Source: Psychrobacillus antarcticus (lineage in GTDB: Bacteria > Bacillota > Bacilli > Bacillales_A > Planococcaceae). Taken from it: a DNA stretch of 64,000 nucleotides. The DNA lies in NCBI RefSeq assembly GCF_029533155.1, contig NZ_JAIZDB010000038.1:1-64000 (forward strand), read 5' to 3'. The translations under genes and the position numbers were made by a program. Each line of letters opens with the position of its first letter. The first letter of the stretch is position 1. This document shows positions 11,321 through 21,521 of the stretch, piece after piece. The notes below the pieces were generated by a model. The model searched no databases. It saw only the letters and a list, made by a program, of their open reading frames with translations, and was not told the DNA's origin.

Positions 11321-11749
11321 TTGGAAGGTCTAATTCCTATAATCATTGTTGCACTTCTTAGTTTTTTATTTAAAAACAAGAAAGAACCAAACAAAAAAAC
11401 GATTGAAAAACCTGTAAATAGCGCTCCAGTGCGTAAAACTGTTTCAGAAAATCCTTTTAAAGAATTAGGTGATTTTGCTAAACAGTTTACGAGTGAACGA
11501 CAGCAAGAGAGGAAAACAAAGCCTCCTGTTGTGAAAGAAGAGCCCGTTGTTGCGAAAATGGAGCGAGAGCATAAACGCGATCAAGGAGTTGCAAGAACTT
11601 CTGGCAGGTTGAGCACACATCAGGGAAATACACCGCTACGTCCAAAGTCTACACCGGTAGTGAGCTCTATACTACCAAGTAATGAGGACGAATTAATCAG
11701 AGCTATTATTTTTTCTGAAGTACTTGCTCCACCAAAATCTAAAAGATAA
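11321..11749 (+). CDS. Conserved hypothetical protein at the yqfB position
   Basis: This 142-residue protein begins with a short hydrophobic segment (LIPIIIVALLSFLF), continues through a long polar, basic and probably disordered region, and ends in a compact motif, LIRAIIFSEVLAPPKSKR. The start is TTG with AAAGGAGG 9 bases upstream. It sits 22 bases after floA and before a terminator, so it is likely the last gene of the nfeD-floA operon. Position suggests a membrane-attached helper of the flotillin system, but that is inference only; I recognise no functional domain. Confidence 0.75.
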   Translation: MEGLIPIIIVALLSFLFKNKKEPNKKTIEKPVNSAPVRKTVSENPFKELGDFAKQFTSERQQERKTKPPVVKEEPVVAKMEREHKRDQGVARTSGRLSTHQGNTPLRPKSTPVVSSILPSNEDELIRAIIFSEVLAPPKSKR

Positions 11750-11755
11750 CTCATG

Positions 11756-11799
11756 AACACCCCTTTACATGCATAAATTCATGTAAAGGGGTGTTTTTT
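11756..11799 (+). terminator. Terminator whose 3' arm holds the yqfC ribosome binding site
   Basis: AACACCCCTTTACATG pairs perfectly with CATGTAAAGGGGTGTT around an 8-base loop, followed by TTTT. The 3' arm contains AAAGGGG (11785-11791), the only plausible Shine-Dalgarno sequence for yqfC at 11801. Folding would therefore both end the upstream transcript and hide the yqfC start on any read-through transcript. Confidence 0.88.
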
Positions 11800-11800
11800 C

Positions 11801-12043
11801 GTGAAGCAATTATTTCCACTCCATGCGAGTATTATGGTAGATAGCTTTGATGACATTATATTGGATAATGAATTTTCACTAGTTCGCTTGAAAGAAAATA
11901 GTATAGTTTGTACATATGACCATTTTCTTTTAGAAATTCAAGCCGAAAAATTGCATATAAAATCTATGTCTAGCGATAGACTACATCTTCATGTGCAAAA
12001 TCTTCAGTTGTTTAATCTAACTAGGAAGGAAAAAACGGTATGA
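11801..12043 (+). CDS. yqfC: Sporulation protein YqfC
   Basis: YqfC is a small conserved sporulation protein, in B. subtilis part of the sigma-E regulon with yqfD. The 80 residues contain the family pattern LDNEFSLVRLKENSIVCTYD and NLQLFNLTR. The start is GTG 10 bases after AAAGGGG. It overlaps yqfD by 4 bases (ATGA). A terminator stands directly before it, separating it from the nfeD-floA operon. I could not find a convincing sigma-E promoter by eye. Its biochemical function is unknown. Confidence 0.85.
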   Translation: MKQLFPLHASIMVDSFDDIILDNEFSLVRLKENSIVCTYDHFLLEIQAEKLHIKSMSSDRLHLHVQNLQLFNLTRKEKTV

Positions 12044-13146
12044 GGCGTCTGGTCAAAATACAAGCACCCATTTCTACCGATCAATTTACTCTATATCAAA
12101 ATTTAAAGCAACAAAATATCGAAGTGTACCAGCTTCATACAAATGAGCACCATATAAATTTTTCAATTCAAGCAAAGGATTTGAAAGCTTTTCGTAAAGT
12201 AAGGAAAAAAATGAAATTGTCGATTAAATTAGAAGATGAACTAAAAGAGAGTACTATTCCCATGTATTCGGTTTCCATAATAGGAGTATTCTTTTTTGTT
12301 TTAATTCCAGTATTATTTTCGCAATTCATCTGGAACATACAAGTTGAATCAGATTCACCTGAAAGTAATATTATGCTAACAGAACTATTAAAAGAAATGG
12401 ATATTAAAGAGCGAATGATTGCATCTAAACTGCCAGAGGAACAAGATATACGTCAAACTATATTGTTGAAACATAAAGAGTTTTCTTGGGTACACTTTTC
12501 TAAATCAGGCTCTACCTTTACTGTGTCTCCAATGCTCGCACCTCCACAAACAGAAAGAGAACTAGAGAATGAACCAGCTGTAAGTCTGGTGGCAAAAAGA
12601 AGTGGAGTAATAACAGATTTTTCTCTAACTAAAGGTGTGAGAGCAGTTGGAAAGAATATATCCGTTAAAAAAGGCGATGTATTAGTACATGGTTTTGTAA
12701 CCCAAGGAAACAAAATGATAATTACGAGTGCAGAAGGTAAGGTATACGCCAGTTATTGGCTAGAGCTATCATTTGAACTTCCAACGCAAGTTGCAGTTAT
12801 TAATCCGAACTCAAAGGAATTGATCATTCAAAGAAAAGTAGATGACAAACAGGTGTTTTGGAAAGAAATACAGTTACCAACATTCATTCAAAAGTATGTT
12901 CAAGCTGGTTATGTACAAAAGAATCATCAAGTAAGCTATTCGCTGACAGACGAATCCATAGAACATCTCATACGACCGCTACTATTTCAAAAAATCATCA
13001 AAGAATTACCTCCTGGAACACAATTATTAGAAGATAAAGTTTTACAGGTATCAATACAAGGTGATAAAGTAGTAGGGAAGATCCTTTTACTGATAAATGA
13101 AAATATTGCAATACCCCATGTTATACCCCAAGGAGACGAAGCATGA
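12040..13146 (+). CDS. yqfD: Sporulation protein YqfD
   Basis: YqfD is a sporulation-stage membrane protein of the sigma-E regulon. The 368 residues have a basic N-terminal cytoplasmic part, one transmembrane segment at about residues 82-101 (SIIGVFFFVLIPVLFSQFIW) and a large outer domain including a lipoyl/barrel-sandwich-like stretch (RSGVITDFSLTKGVRAVGKN, VKKGDVLVHG). It overlaps yqfC and phoH by ATGA-type junctions, so the three are translated together. Length and order match B. subtilis yqfC-yqfD-phoH. Its molecular role is not known. Confidence 0.92.
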   Translation: MRRLVKIQAPISTDQFTLYQNLKQQNIEVYQLHTNEHHINFSIQAKDLKAFRKVRKKMKLSIKLEDELKESTIPMYSVSIIGVFFFVLIPVLFSQFIWNIQVESDSPESNIMLTELLKEMDIKERMIASKLPEEQDIRQTILLKHKEFSWVHFSKSGSTFTVSPMLAPPQTERELENEPAVSLVAKRSGVITDFSLTKGVRAVGKNISVKKGDVLVHGFVTQGNKMIITSAEGKVYASYWLELSFELPTQVAVINPNSKELIIQRKVDDKQVFWKEIQLPTFIQKYVQAGYVQKNHQVSYSLTDESIEHLIRPLLFQKIIKELPPGTQLLEDKVLQVSIQGDKVVGKILLLINENIAIPHVIPQGDEA

Positions 13147-14099
13147 GCGAACATAAACAACTTGATATTAAATTGCAAGATCCAGCCGAAGCTGTAATGC
13201 TTCTCGGCATCTCGGATAAAAATGTAAAACTTATCGAAGCAGAGTTAAAAGTTAAACTTATTACAAGAGGTGAACAAATTCAAATTATTGGTGAAGAAAA
13301 AAATGCAGAAGACGCTAGACAGTTAATGATTCAATTATTGGCAGTCATTCGAAAAGGGATCAATATTAATTTGCGTGATGTAACTTCTGCAGTTGAGATG
13401 AGTTTAAATGGTACAATCGAATATTTTTCTAGTTTATACGATGAAGAAATTGCACGAAATATAAAAGGTAAGGCTATACGAGCGAAAACGATAGGGCAAA
13501 GAGAGTATATTCAAGGAATAAGACATACTGACCTTACTTTTGGTATTGGTCCTGCGGGTACTGGAAAGACGTATTTAGCAGTAGTAATGGCAACACAGGC
13601 ACTAAAAAATGCGCATGTGAAAAAAATCATTTTAACACGTCCAGCAGTGGAGGCAGGGGAAAGTCTAGGATTCCTGCCCGGAGACTTAAAAGAGAAGGTA
13701 GATCCTTATTTAAGGCCGTTATATGATGCGTTGCATGATGTGTTGGGGACAGAACAGACAGATCGACTAATGGAACGAGGTACGATTGAAATTGCACCCT
13801 TAGCCTATATGCGAGGTCGAACATTAGACGATGCTTTTGTTATTTTAGATGAAGCTCAAAATACGACAAAAGCCCAAATGAAAATGTTTTTAACACGACT
13901 TGGATTCGGTTCTAAAATGGTAATCACAGGGGATAAAACCCAAATAGATTTACCAAAAGGGGCGGAATCAGGGTTAATCGTAACAGAAAAAATATTAAGA
14001 AATGTTGCGGGAATTCATTTTCAGTATTTAGAGCAAGGAGATGTAGTGCGTCATCCACTAGTTGCTAAAATTATACAAGCCTATGAAGAGGAAAAATAA
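13143..14099 (+). CDS. phoH: PhoH-like ATPase
   Basis: This is a cytoplasmic PhoH family protein with an N-terminal KH-like RNA-binding region and a RecA-like ATPase domain. Walker A is GPAGTGKTYLAVVMAT, Walker B is FVILDEAQNTT, and the sensor region is TGDKTQIDLPKG. It is 318 residues, as in B. subtilis PhoH (YqfE). Position upstream of pgpH and ybeY is conserved, and the family is thought to act in RNA metabolism. It starts within the yqfD stop and ends before a terminator. Confidence 0.95.
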   Translation: MSEHKQLDIKLQDPAEAVMLLGISDKNVKLIEAELKVKLITRGEQIQIIGEEKNAEDARQLMIQLLAVIRKGININLRDVTSAVEMSLNGTIEYFSSLYDEEIARNIKGKAIRAKTIGQREYIQGIRHTDLTFGIGPAGTGKTYLAVVMATQALKNAHVKKIILTRPAVEAGESLGFLPGDLKEKVDPYLRPLYDALHDVLGTEQTDRLMERGTIEIAPLAYMRGRTLDDAFVILDEAQNTTKAQMKMFLTRLGFGSKMVITGDKTQIDLPKGAESGLIVTEKILRNVAGIHFQYLEQGDVVRHPLVAKIIQAYEEEK

Positions 14100-14106
14100 C
14101 CAACTC

Positions 14107-14151
14107 AAAAAGAAGCAATGGTCTACGTTTAGACTATTGCTTCTTTGTATT
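14107..14151 (+). terminator. Terminator after phoH
   Basis: AAAGAAGCAATGGTCTA pairs with TAGACTATTGCTTCTTT (one wobble) around CGTT, followed by GTATTT. The stem is strong but the T run is short. It separates phoH from pgpH. Confidence 0.75.
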
Positions 14152-14223
14152 TGGGAAACATTAGTGAATTGTGAAAAGAATAAGGTATAATGGAATAACT
14201 AGTTGGTGGGGGGATGAGAATAA

Positions 14224-16326
14224 ATGAAAACAATCCTTATAAAGTGGAGAGAATGGAAAAATAGTAAGTATCTCCCTTTCATCGTTACTTTTATTACAGC
14301 TATATGCTTGTTCTTTTTACTCATCGGAAATGTGAAGGAAAGTAAATATGATTTTGAATTGTTCCAGCTTTCACCTGATACGATCAGAGCAGTTAAAACA
14401 ATGGAAGATGCCGAGAAAACGGAACAAGAACGTAATAAATCGGAGCAAGAAGTTCCATCTGTTTATCAATTTCAAGACGAAACCGCTGCTAATCAAGCTT
14501 CTATAGTAAAATCTATTTTTGATAGTGTATTACACGTAAAAGATAATGCAAATCAAGAAGAAGATACCACGGCTACTTTAGTTGACAAACTGAAAATAGA
14601 TATGCAAGAGTTGGCAGAGAACGCAAGTTATGTACCCCTCAATGATGATATGTTAGGCCAATTAATAAAGCAAAATAACATCATCTTAGAAGATTCAAAG
14701 ATAAAGTTATCCGAACTTGTGGAGACCAGTTTAAATGAATCCATTAGACTAGAAAATATATCTATTTCGAGAGATAAAATTGCTCAGCAAGTAAATGATG
14801 TTTTTATCTATTCGCAGAATTATAAAGATGTACTCGTAAGTATTGCAAAAACCTCCATAGTCCCAACAGAAGTAGTTAATGAAAGTTTAACAGAAGAACG
14901 TATTGAACAGGCCAAAGCAAGCGTTGAACCGACACGAATACTACAGGGACAAATACTCGTTCAGAAGGGCGAAATTATCGATAGAGAGGTCTATCGGCAG
15001 CTTGAGTTGCTAGGGATGCTGACGAATAAGGCGTCCTATAAGCCATATCTTGGAGTAATCGTATTTATTGCACTTACGATGTGGTTATTATTTGGACAAA
15101 CAATCCTTAAAAAAGAAAAAACATTTAATAACTCCAAAAATTTAATAGTTGTTGCTTTTAGTGTGATTTTATCCGTATTAATGATGAAGGTGATTCAGTC
15201 TGTTTCCTATAATTTTGATGTAATCATAGCGTTTTTATTTCCTACAGCGATGGTTGCGATGCTTGTATATTTATTGGTAAACGAACGTGCAGCTTATATT
15301 TCTAATTTTGTGTCCGCTGCTTATGCAGGTTTAATCTTTCAAGAAGGATATACAAATGTATTTCAAATGGAAGCTTCGTTATATATATTATTTGGCGGGA
15401 TTGCAGGTATTTTTGCTATGCAACGGATGCATACAAATTCTCAAATATTACGCTCCAGTCTAATCGTTTCATCTATTAATATTGTGTTTATCATCTTTTT
15501 TTTATTAATGACTAAGGCTTCTTATGAATTTACAGATATATTATTTTATGTTGGAGCAGCTTTGCTGTCAGGCGTACTATCCGGGGCTATGACTATTGGT
15601 GTTCTGCCTTTCTTTGAATCTTTCTTCGGAATTCTATCTACAATGAGACTGATAGAATTATCGAATCCTAACCACCCTTTGTTGAAGAAAATATTAACCG
15701 AGACACCTGGCACCTATCACCACAGTTTAATGGTTGCCAATTTAGCCGAAGCTGCCTGCGAAGTAGTTGGTGCTAATGGATTATTAGCGCGGGTTGGTTG
15801 CTACTATCATGATATCGGGAAAACAAATCGACCAGGGTTTTTCATCGAAAATCAAAATGGATATAATCCACATGATAATTTGTCACCAGAAGCAAGTAGA
15901 GATATTATTATTGCACATGCAGTGGATGGTGCAAAGATTTTGCGGAAACATAAATTACCGAAAGAACTCGTAGATATAGCGGTGCAACACCATGGTACTA
16001 GTTTATTGAAATTCTTTTATTTTAAAGAAAAAGACACGAATAGTAATGTGAAAGAAGAAGATTACCGTTATCCAGGTCCAAAACCACAAACAAAAGAAAT
16101 AGCGATTATTTCTGTAGCGGATAGTGTAGAAGCGGCTGTTCGCTCGATGAAAGAGCCGAATGCTGATAAAATTCAAGAATTGATACAGTCTATTATTAAA
16201 GATAAATTATTAGATGGGCAATTCGATGAATGTGATTTATCATTAAAGGAAATAAAGAAAATGGAAGAAAGTTTTTGTACAGCGATGAATGGAACATTTC
16301 ACTCGAGGATTGAATATCCCAAATAA
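14224..16326 (+). CDS. pgpH: Cyclic-di-AMP phosphodiesterase PgpH (7TM-HD family)
   Basis: PgpH degrades c-di-AMP and so helps control potassium and cell-wall homeostasis. The 700 residues have one N-terminal membrane segment (about 18-38), an extracellular 7TMR-HDED sensor domain to about 270, a block of seven membrane helices, and a cytoplasmic HD phosphodiesterase domain with HHSLMVANLAEAA, YYHDIGK, ISVADSVEAAVR as metal-binding motifs. It corresponds to B. subtilis yqfF. The next gene, ybeY, begins 20 bases later, so they are probably co-transcribed. Confidence 0.95.
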   Translation: MKTILIKWREWKNSKYLPFIVTFITAICLFFLLIGNVKESKYDFELFQLSPDTIRAVKTMEDAEKTEQERNKSEQEVPSVYQFQDETAANQASIVKSIFDSVLHVKDNANQEEDTTATLVDKLKIDMQELAENASYVPLNDDMLGQLIKQNNIILEDSKIKLSELVETSLNESIRLENISISRDKIAQQVNDVFIYSQNYKDVLVSIAKTSIVPTEVVNESLTEERIEQAKASVEPTRILQGQILVQKGEIIDREVYRQLELLGMLTNKASYKPYLGVIVFIALTMWLLFGQTILKKEKTFNNSKNLIVVAFSVILSVLMMKVIQSVSYNFDVIIAFLFPTAMVAMLVYLLVNERAAYISNFVSAAYAGLIFQEGYTNVFQMEASLYILFGGIAGIFAMQRMHTNSQILRSSLIVSSINIVFIIFFLLMTKASYEFTDILFYVGAALLSGVLSGAMTIGVLPFFESFFGILSTMRLIELSNPNHPLLKKILTETPGTYHHSLMVANLAEAACEVVGANGLLARVGCYYHDIGKTNRPGFFIENQNGYNPHDNLSPEASRDIIIAHAVDGAKILRKHKLPKELVDIAVQHHGTSLLKFFYFKEKDTNSNVKEEDYRYPGPKPQTKEIAIISVADSVEAAVRSMKEPNADKIQELIQSIIKDKLLDGQFDECDLSLKEIKKMEESFCTAMNGTFHSRIEYPK

Positions 16327-16346
16327 TGATGTGAGGAGCTTTTAAT

Positions 16347-16818
16347 ATGATTGAACTAGATTTAATGGATGAAACAAATTCCATAGCCGAGGAGACCATT
16401 ACTCTCGTAAGGAAGGTATTACAGTCAGCTGGGGAACAGCTTTCAGTTAAAGAAGGCAGTGAGGTTAGTGTAACATTTGTATCGAATGATACTATTCAAG
16501 AAATGAACAAAACCTATCGCAACAAAGATGTGGCAACCGATGTAATCTCCTTTGCTATGGAAGAAATGGGAGAGGGAGAAGTAGAAATTATGAATGCAGA
16601 TATTCCGACGTTGTTAGGAGATATTATCATATCTGTAGAACGTGCAACGGAACAAGCAGCGTCATACAACCATACATTTGACCGAGAGTTATGCTTCCTT
16701 GCAATCCATGGGTTTTTGCATTTATTAGGGTATGATCATGAGACGGAAGAGCAAGAAAAAGAGATGTTTGGTTTACAAGAATCTATTCTTCAAGCTTTTG
16801 GGTTAAAACGAGAAGGCC

Positions 16819-16832
<14 letters not shown>
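16347..16832 (+). CDS. ybeY: Endoribonuclease YbeY
   Basis: YbeY is a zinc-dependent endoribonuclease needed for 16S rRNA 3'-end maturation and ribosome quality control. The 161 residues include the strand VSVTFVSNDTIQEMN, NKDVATDVISFAM, and the metal site AIHGFLHLLGYDHE with three histidines. GTGAGGAGC precedes ATG. Its 3' end overlaps dgkA by 14 bases. The pgpH-ybeY-dgkA-cdd-era order is the standard one in Bacillales. Confidence 0.97.
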
Positions 16833-18510
<1,678 letters not shown>

Positions 18511-18527
18511 GAAAGAAGGGAAGGCAA

Positions 18528-19316
18528 TTGCTACAAAAAGTAGAGGGTATTGTCTTACGGGCTTCTTCTTATGGCGAATCCAATAAAATCGTGACCATTT
18601 TTTCGCGTGAATTAGGAAAGCGAGCTGCTATGGCTCGAGGGGCTAAAAAACCAACGAGCCGTTTAGCTTCTATTACACAGCCTTTTACTTACGGCTATTT
18701 TTTGATTCAGCAAGGTAGAGGAATGGGGACTTTGCAGCAAGGTGAAATTATTGACTCGATGAGATCTATCCGGGAAGATATTTTTACTACTGCGTATGCA
18801 AGTTTTATTATGGAATTGGTTGATAAATTAATCGATGATGAAGCGCCAAAGCCTCATTTATTTGAAATCTTGCAACAGGCATTGCATGCAATTTCAGAAG
18901 AATATGATCCAGAGGCGATAAGTTTGTTTGTGGAGTGGAAGCTTCTGCCTACTGCAGGTATTTACCCAACCCTTCACCAATGCACCAATTGCGGTGCGAT
19001 AGATGGAGAATTTGCTTTTTCCTTTTCTCAAATCGGATTTCTTTGTCATCGATGTTTCTCAATTGACCCGTATATTATTAGACTTTCTCCATCCCAAGTG
19101 AAGCTTATTCGAACTTTCTATACAGTTCCTATTGATCAAGTAGGTAAGTTAACTCTAAAAAAAGAAACAAAGAGCTTTATCAAAAAGATTGTTCGCACGA
19201 TTTATAGTGAACAAGTCGGTATAAGATTAAAGTCACAACATTTTTTAGACCAAATGGAGAAAACGCCAGAGTTTTTTCCACCTAAACAAGTAGATCCAAG
19301 TCCTGAAGAAGAGTAA
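18528..19316 (+). CDS. recO: DNA repair protein RecO
   Basis: RecO anneals ssDNA and loads RecA with RecR in recombinational repair. The 262 residues have an N-terminal OB fold (KVEGIVLRASSYGESNKIVT), a helical middle and a zinc-binding part with CTNCGAIDG and CHRC. The start is TTG 18528 after GAAGGGAAGG. It follows era by 17 bases, the conserved era-recO pair. Its last codons lie in the 5' arm of the terminator that follows. Confidence 0.96.
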   Translation: MLQKVEGIVLRASSYGESNKIVTIFSRELGKRAAMARGAKKPTSRLASITQPFTYGYFLIQQGRGMGTLQQGEIIDSMRSIREDIFTTAYASFIMELVDKLIDDEAPKPHLFEILQQALHAISEEYDPEAISLFVEWKLLPTAGIYPTLHQCTNCGAIDGEFAFSFSQIGFLCHRCFSIDPYIIRLSPSQVKLIRTFYTVPIDQVGKLTLKKETKSFIKKIVRTIYSEQVGIRLKSQHFLDQMEKTPEFFPPKQVDPSPEEE

Positions 19317-19340
19317 CTTCTTTGGACTTGGATTTTTTTA
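19293..19340 (+). terminator. Terminator overlapping the recO stop
   Basis: ATCCAAGTCC and GGACTTGGAT form the outer stem and GAAGAAG/CTTCTT extend it; TTTTTT follows. The 5' arm is coding sequence of recO. It ends the pgpH-to-recO unit. Confidence 0.85.
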
Positions 19341-19375
19341 TTAGTACAACAGGATTATTGGTGTGAAAAGATTAA

Positions 19376-19562
19376 TATTGGACTGAGTGAAAAGTGTTGC
19401 ATGAACTTAATGAGTTTCCATCTGGATCCTTAAATCCGAATCCACCAAGTCCAGTTTCATTATTTATATTTAGTGTTCCTACTTCAATACTTTTTTCTTT
19501 AAGCTAGTTGTTGAAAAGTTGTAAATTTGGAGCATAAAAGTCTATTACTCTATGGATAAATG
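19376..19562 (-). pseudogene. Remnant of a VOC/glyoxalase-family gene
   Basis: On the minus strand one frame reads IDFYAPNLQLFNN, stop, LKEKSIEVGTLNIN, then GLGGFGFKDPDGNSLSSCN and a final stop. The GFKDPDGN segment is the typical C-terminal metal-site strand of vicinal-oxygen-chelate proteins. The N-terminal half is absent and there is an internal TAG. It is therefore a decayed gene fragment in the island between recO and glyS. Confidence 0.65.
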
Positions 19563-19852
19563 AAGATCCTGATAAAATGTTCCAGTTGAATTATGATCCA
19601 ATGATTAAAAAAACGTGGATTCAATTGAAAGCCAAAAGAATCATATAGTTACCCGAAATAAACCCAAAAAAGTAGCCATAAAATAAGCATACGATTACGT
19701 TTACCGTTCCAGTTACACTAGAGGGTAAATAACTGTTTCAATTGATGAATGAAGAAAACAAAACAAAGAAAATTGAAAACGATAAATTCGAATTCGAAAC
19801 ATAAAAGTTGTAGTACTTTTATGTTTAGGGAAATTATAGAGGTCTAGAAAAC
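19563..19852. other. Decayed sequence without an intact gene
   Basis: Short plus-strand pieces look coding-like but are interrupted: PDKMFQLNYDPMIKKTWIQL then a stop, and TITFTVPVTLEGK, stop, LFQLMNEENKTKKI. I do not recognise the family. An inverted repeat (ACATAAAAGT with ACTTTTATGT, 19799-19823) lies 30 bases before the next gene. This is probably debris of lost accessory genes. Confidence 0.4.
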
Positions 19853-20230
19853 GTGAAGAAAATTATGAGGAACGTATGGGAAGTATTGAAACAATCTGCT
19901 ACGGAAATAAAGGCGAATTGGAAGGTTGGTCAACTCGTACAAGGAAAAAGTAAAAAGATGAAAATGTATGTATTAGTTTATATGAATACCGGTTTTTTTC
20001 TTGTCTATGCAAGTCTTTGTTTTATTTCCATGCTTTATATTCTGTTTGGTATCATAGGCGGTGCTATATTAGGCATTAAGGAGAGTCCATATTGGTTCCT
20101 TTTATTTCTAATGCCAGTAGCCGCGCTGCCATTTTTGTATTTTGTACATAACATTTGGATCTCTTACTATCCTGGTTTTAAAAGGGAATATTTAACTAAG
20201 CATTCGATTCAAGTGCGTCAAGAGGAATGA
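19853..20230 (+). CDS. Small two-helix membrane protein, unknown family
   Basis: The 125-residue product has a basic N-terminus, two hydrophobic stretches at about residues 42-72 and 80-102, and a charged C-terminus. The start is GTG with AGAGGT about 9 bases upstream. I do not recognise a family. It lies in the decayed island and precedes a frameshifted membrane gene on the same strand, so it may be a survivor of a membrane-protein operon. Its last codons (CAAGAGGAATG) form an 11-bp inverted repeat with 20241-20251. Confidence 0.55.
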   Translation: MKKIMRNVWEVLKQSATEIKANWKVGQLVQGKSKKMKMYVLVYMNTGFFLVYASLCFISMLYILFGIIGGAILGIKESPYWFLLFLMPVAALPFLYFVHNIWISYYPGFKREYLTKHSIQVRQEE

Positions 20231-20251
20231 GTTTCCGATGCATTCCTCTTG
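20219..20251 (+). terminator. Perfect 11-bp hairpin at the end of the 125-residue gene
   Basis: CAAGAGGAATG and CATTCCTCTTG flank an 11-base loop and include the stop codon. There is no T run (TGTGTGGGG follows), so it may be a weak or former terminator. Confidence 0.4.
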
Positions 20252-20318
20252 TGTGGGGAGACCGATCATATAACGCGAGAAAACGCCAATATATCTTATT
20301 GTAACGAAAGACCCCGCT

Positions 20319-21093
20319 TTGTTGAAAAAGTTAACAATCGAAGATGTAGCTGTACTACGTGAACCATTGGTATCAGGCAGGCAGAGCCCCAAAGCACTCG
20401 GCGGAGCAATTTTTTGGGGGGTCTTCATGCAAATCCTGGTTTACTATCTGGAATATACAGTACTGGGAAGAGTGACGAACTTCCCGTATAAAGAACAGAT
20501 ACTTACCGTTCATTTCTGGGTTACATTAGTGTTAGTAATCCTCTCCGTAATTTATGCAATTCCGTTTATTTATATAAGAAGTCAAAAAACACAATATCTA
20601 GTATCTATTTTAGTGTCACAAAATATTGCTGCAGTATTCTTATACATCAGCGGGTTATTTTTACTAGGGAAGAACCAGGAAATCTCAGAAAAGTCACTAC
20701 AGACATTTACAATGGTGACATTGTCACTTGGAGTCTTGCTTTATTGCTACTGTCATCCGATTTTCTATTTTATTGGAGAAAGGGAAGTATCGCAAGGGTT
20801 CGACACGAGATGGACTTCGAGCGAAATTCGAAACGAAAACGTATATTCCAACCGTCATTATTGGAAGTACTGCTCTTTTGTTTATCATTCAATTTGCCGT
20901 GAGAACTTTCAACTTAGCCGATATCGAAGAGAATGTCATAACAGTTTTATGCTTTGCTGTATTCTATACGATGATTTTTGTGTTGCAGGAGCAGCTCGTT
21001 ATCTTGTATTGCAAGTTCCGCTTCAAAAGCTTTAATTTCGATAAAAGAGGTTATTTGAATTCTGAAGACGTAGCTAAAGGAAGGAAGTTGTGA
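20319..21093 (+). pseudogene. Multi-pass membrane protein gene with a frameshift
   Basis: Two overlapping frames together encode one hydrophobic protein. The first gives LTIEDVAVLREPLVSGRQ and three membrane segments up to LSLGVLL; the second continues IATVIRFSILLEKGKYRKG, two more membrane segments and ends EDVAKGRKL. Removing one T from the TTT at 20740-20742 joins them into 257 residues. The frame is open back to 20274, so the true N-terminus may be missing. I recognise no family. Its neighbours are the 125-residue membrane protein and decayed sequence. Confidence 0.6.
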
Positions 21094-21456
21094 AGTCGAA
21101 ATTATCACTCGTTGACAATTGTTTGCGCTATGAAACTAGAAAAAGAAGGAAGATTGACTGAAGCCATTCAATAAGCTAGAAGACTTCATAGTCAGTCAAG
21201 ACGTTTACAAGATTGGAGCTATATTTTTCTCTGTTAATTCCAACCAAAAAGATTAGTTTGACATAACACTCGCCTTGGATCGGTGGTTACTTGCGCATAT
21301 GGCCGACTTACTCGGGGAACGGGATTTGTCCATTTATGCCCGACATTTCATTTACATGAAAGCTAATAATGTTTTTCATAAGGGATGTAGGAGCGCAAGC
21401 GTTCAACCGTGTAGAGAGTATCTCATGGATCCATCTCTCTTTTTTATTGGGTACAA
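21094..21456. other. Decayed spacer between the membrane gene and glyS
   Basis: No intact gene is visible. Broken frames give coding-like pieces such as MKLEKEGRLTEAIQ then a stop and DVGAQAFNRVESISW, neither of which I can place. An ORF starting at 21275 runs on into the antisense of glyS and has no convincing RBS, so I do not call it a gene. Confidence 0.4.
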
Positions 21457-21510
21457 AAACGCCAGAATGTTGTTCAGCGGGCTGAACGAAATTCTGGCGT
21501 TATTTATACA
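21457..21510 (-). terminator. Terminator of glyS
   Basis: Read on the minus strand, AACGCCAGAAT and ATTCTGGCGTT form the outer stem, enclosing a second hairpin (GTTCAGC/GCTGAAC), with a short T run after it. It lies 12 bases past the glyS stop. Confidence 0.8.
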
Positions 21511-21521
21511 ATATTATTTAG

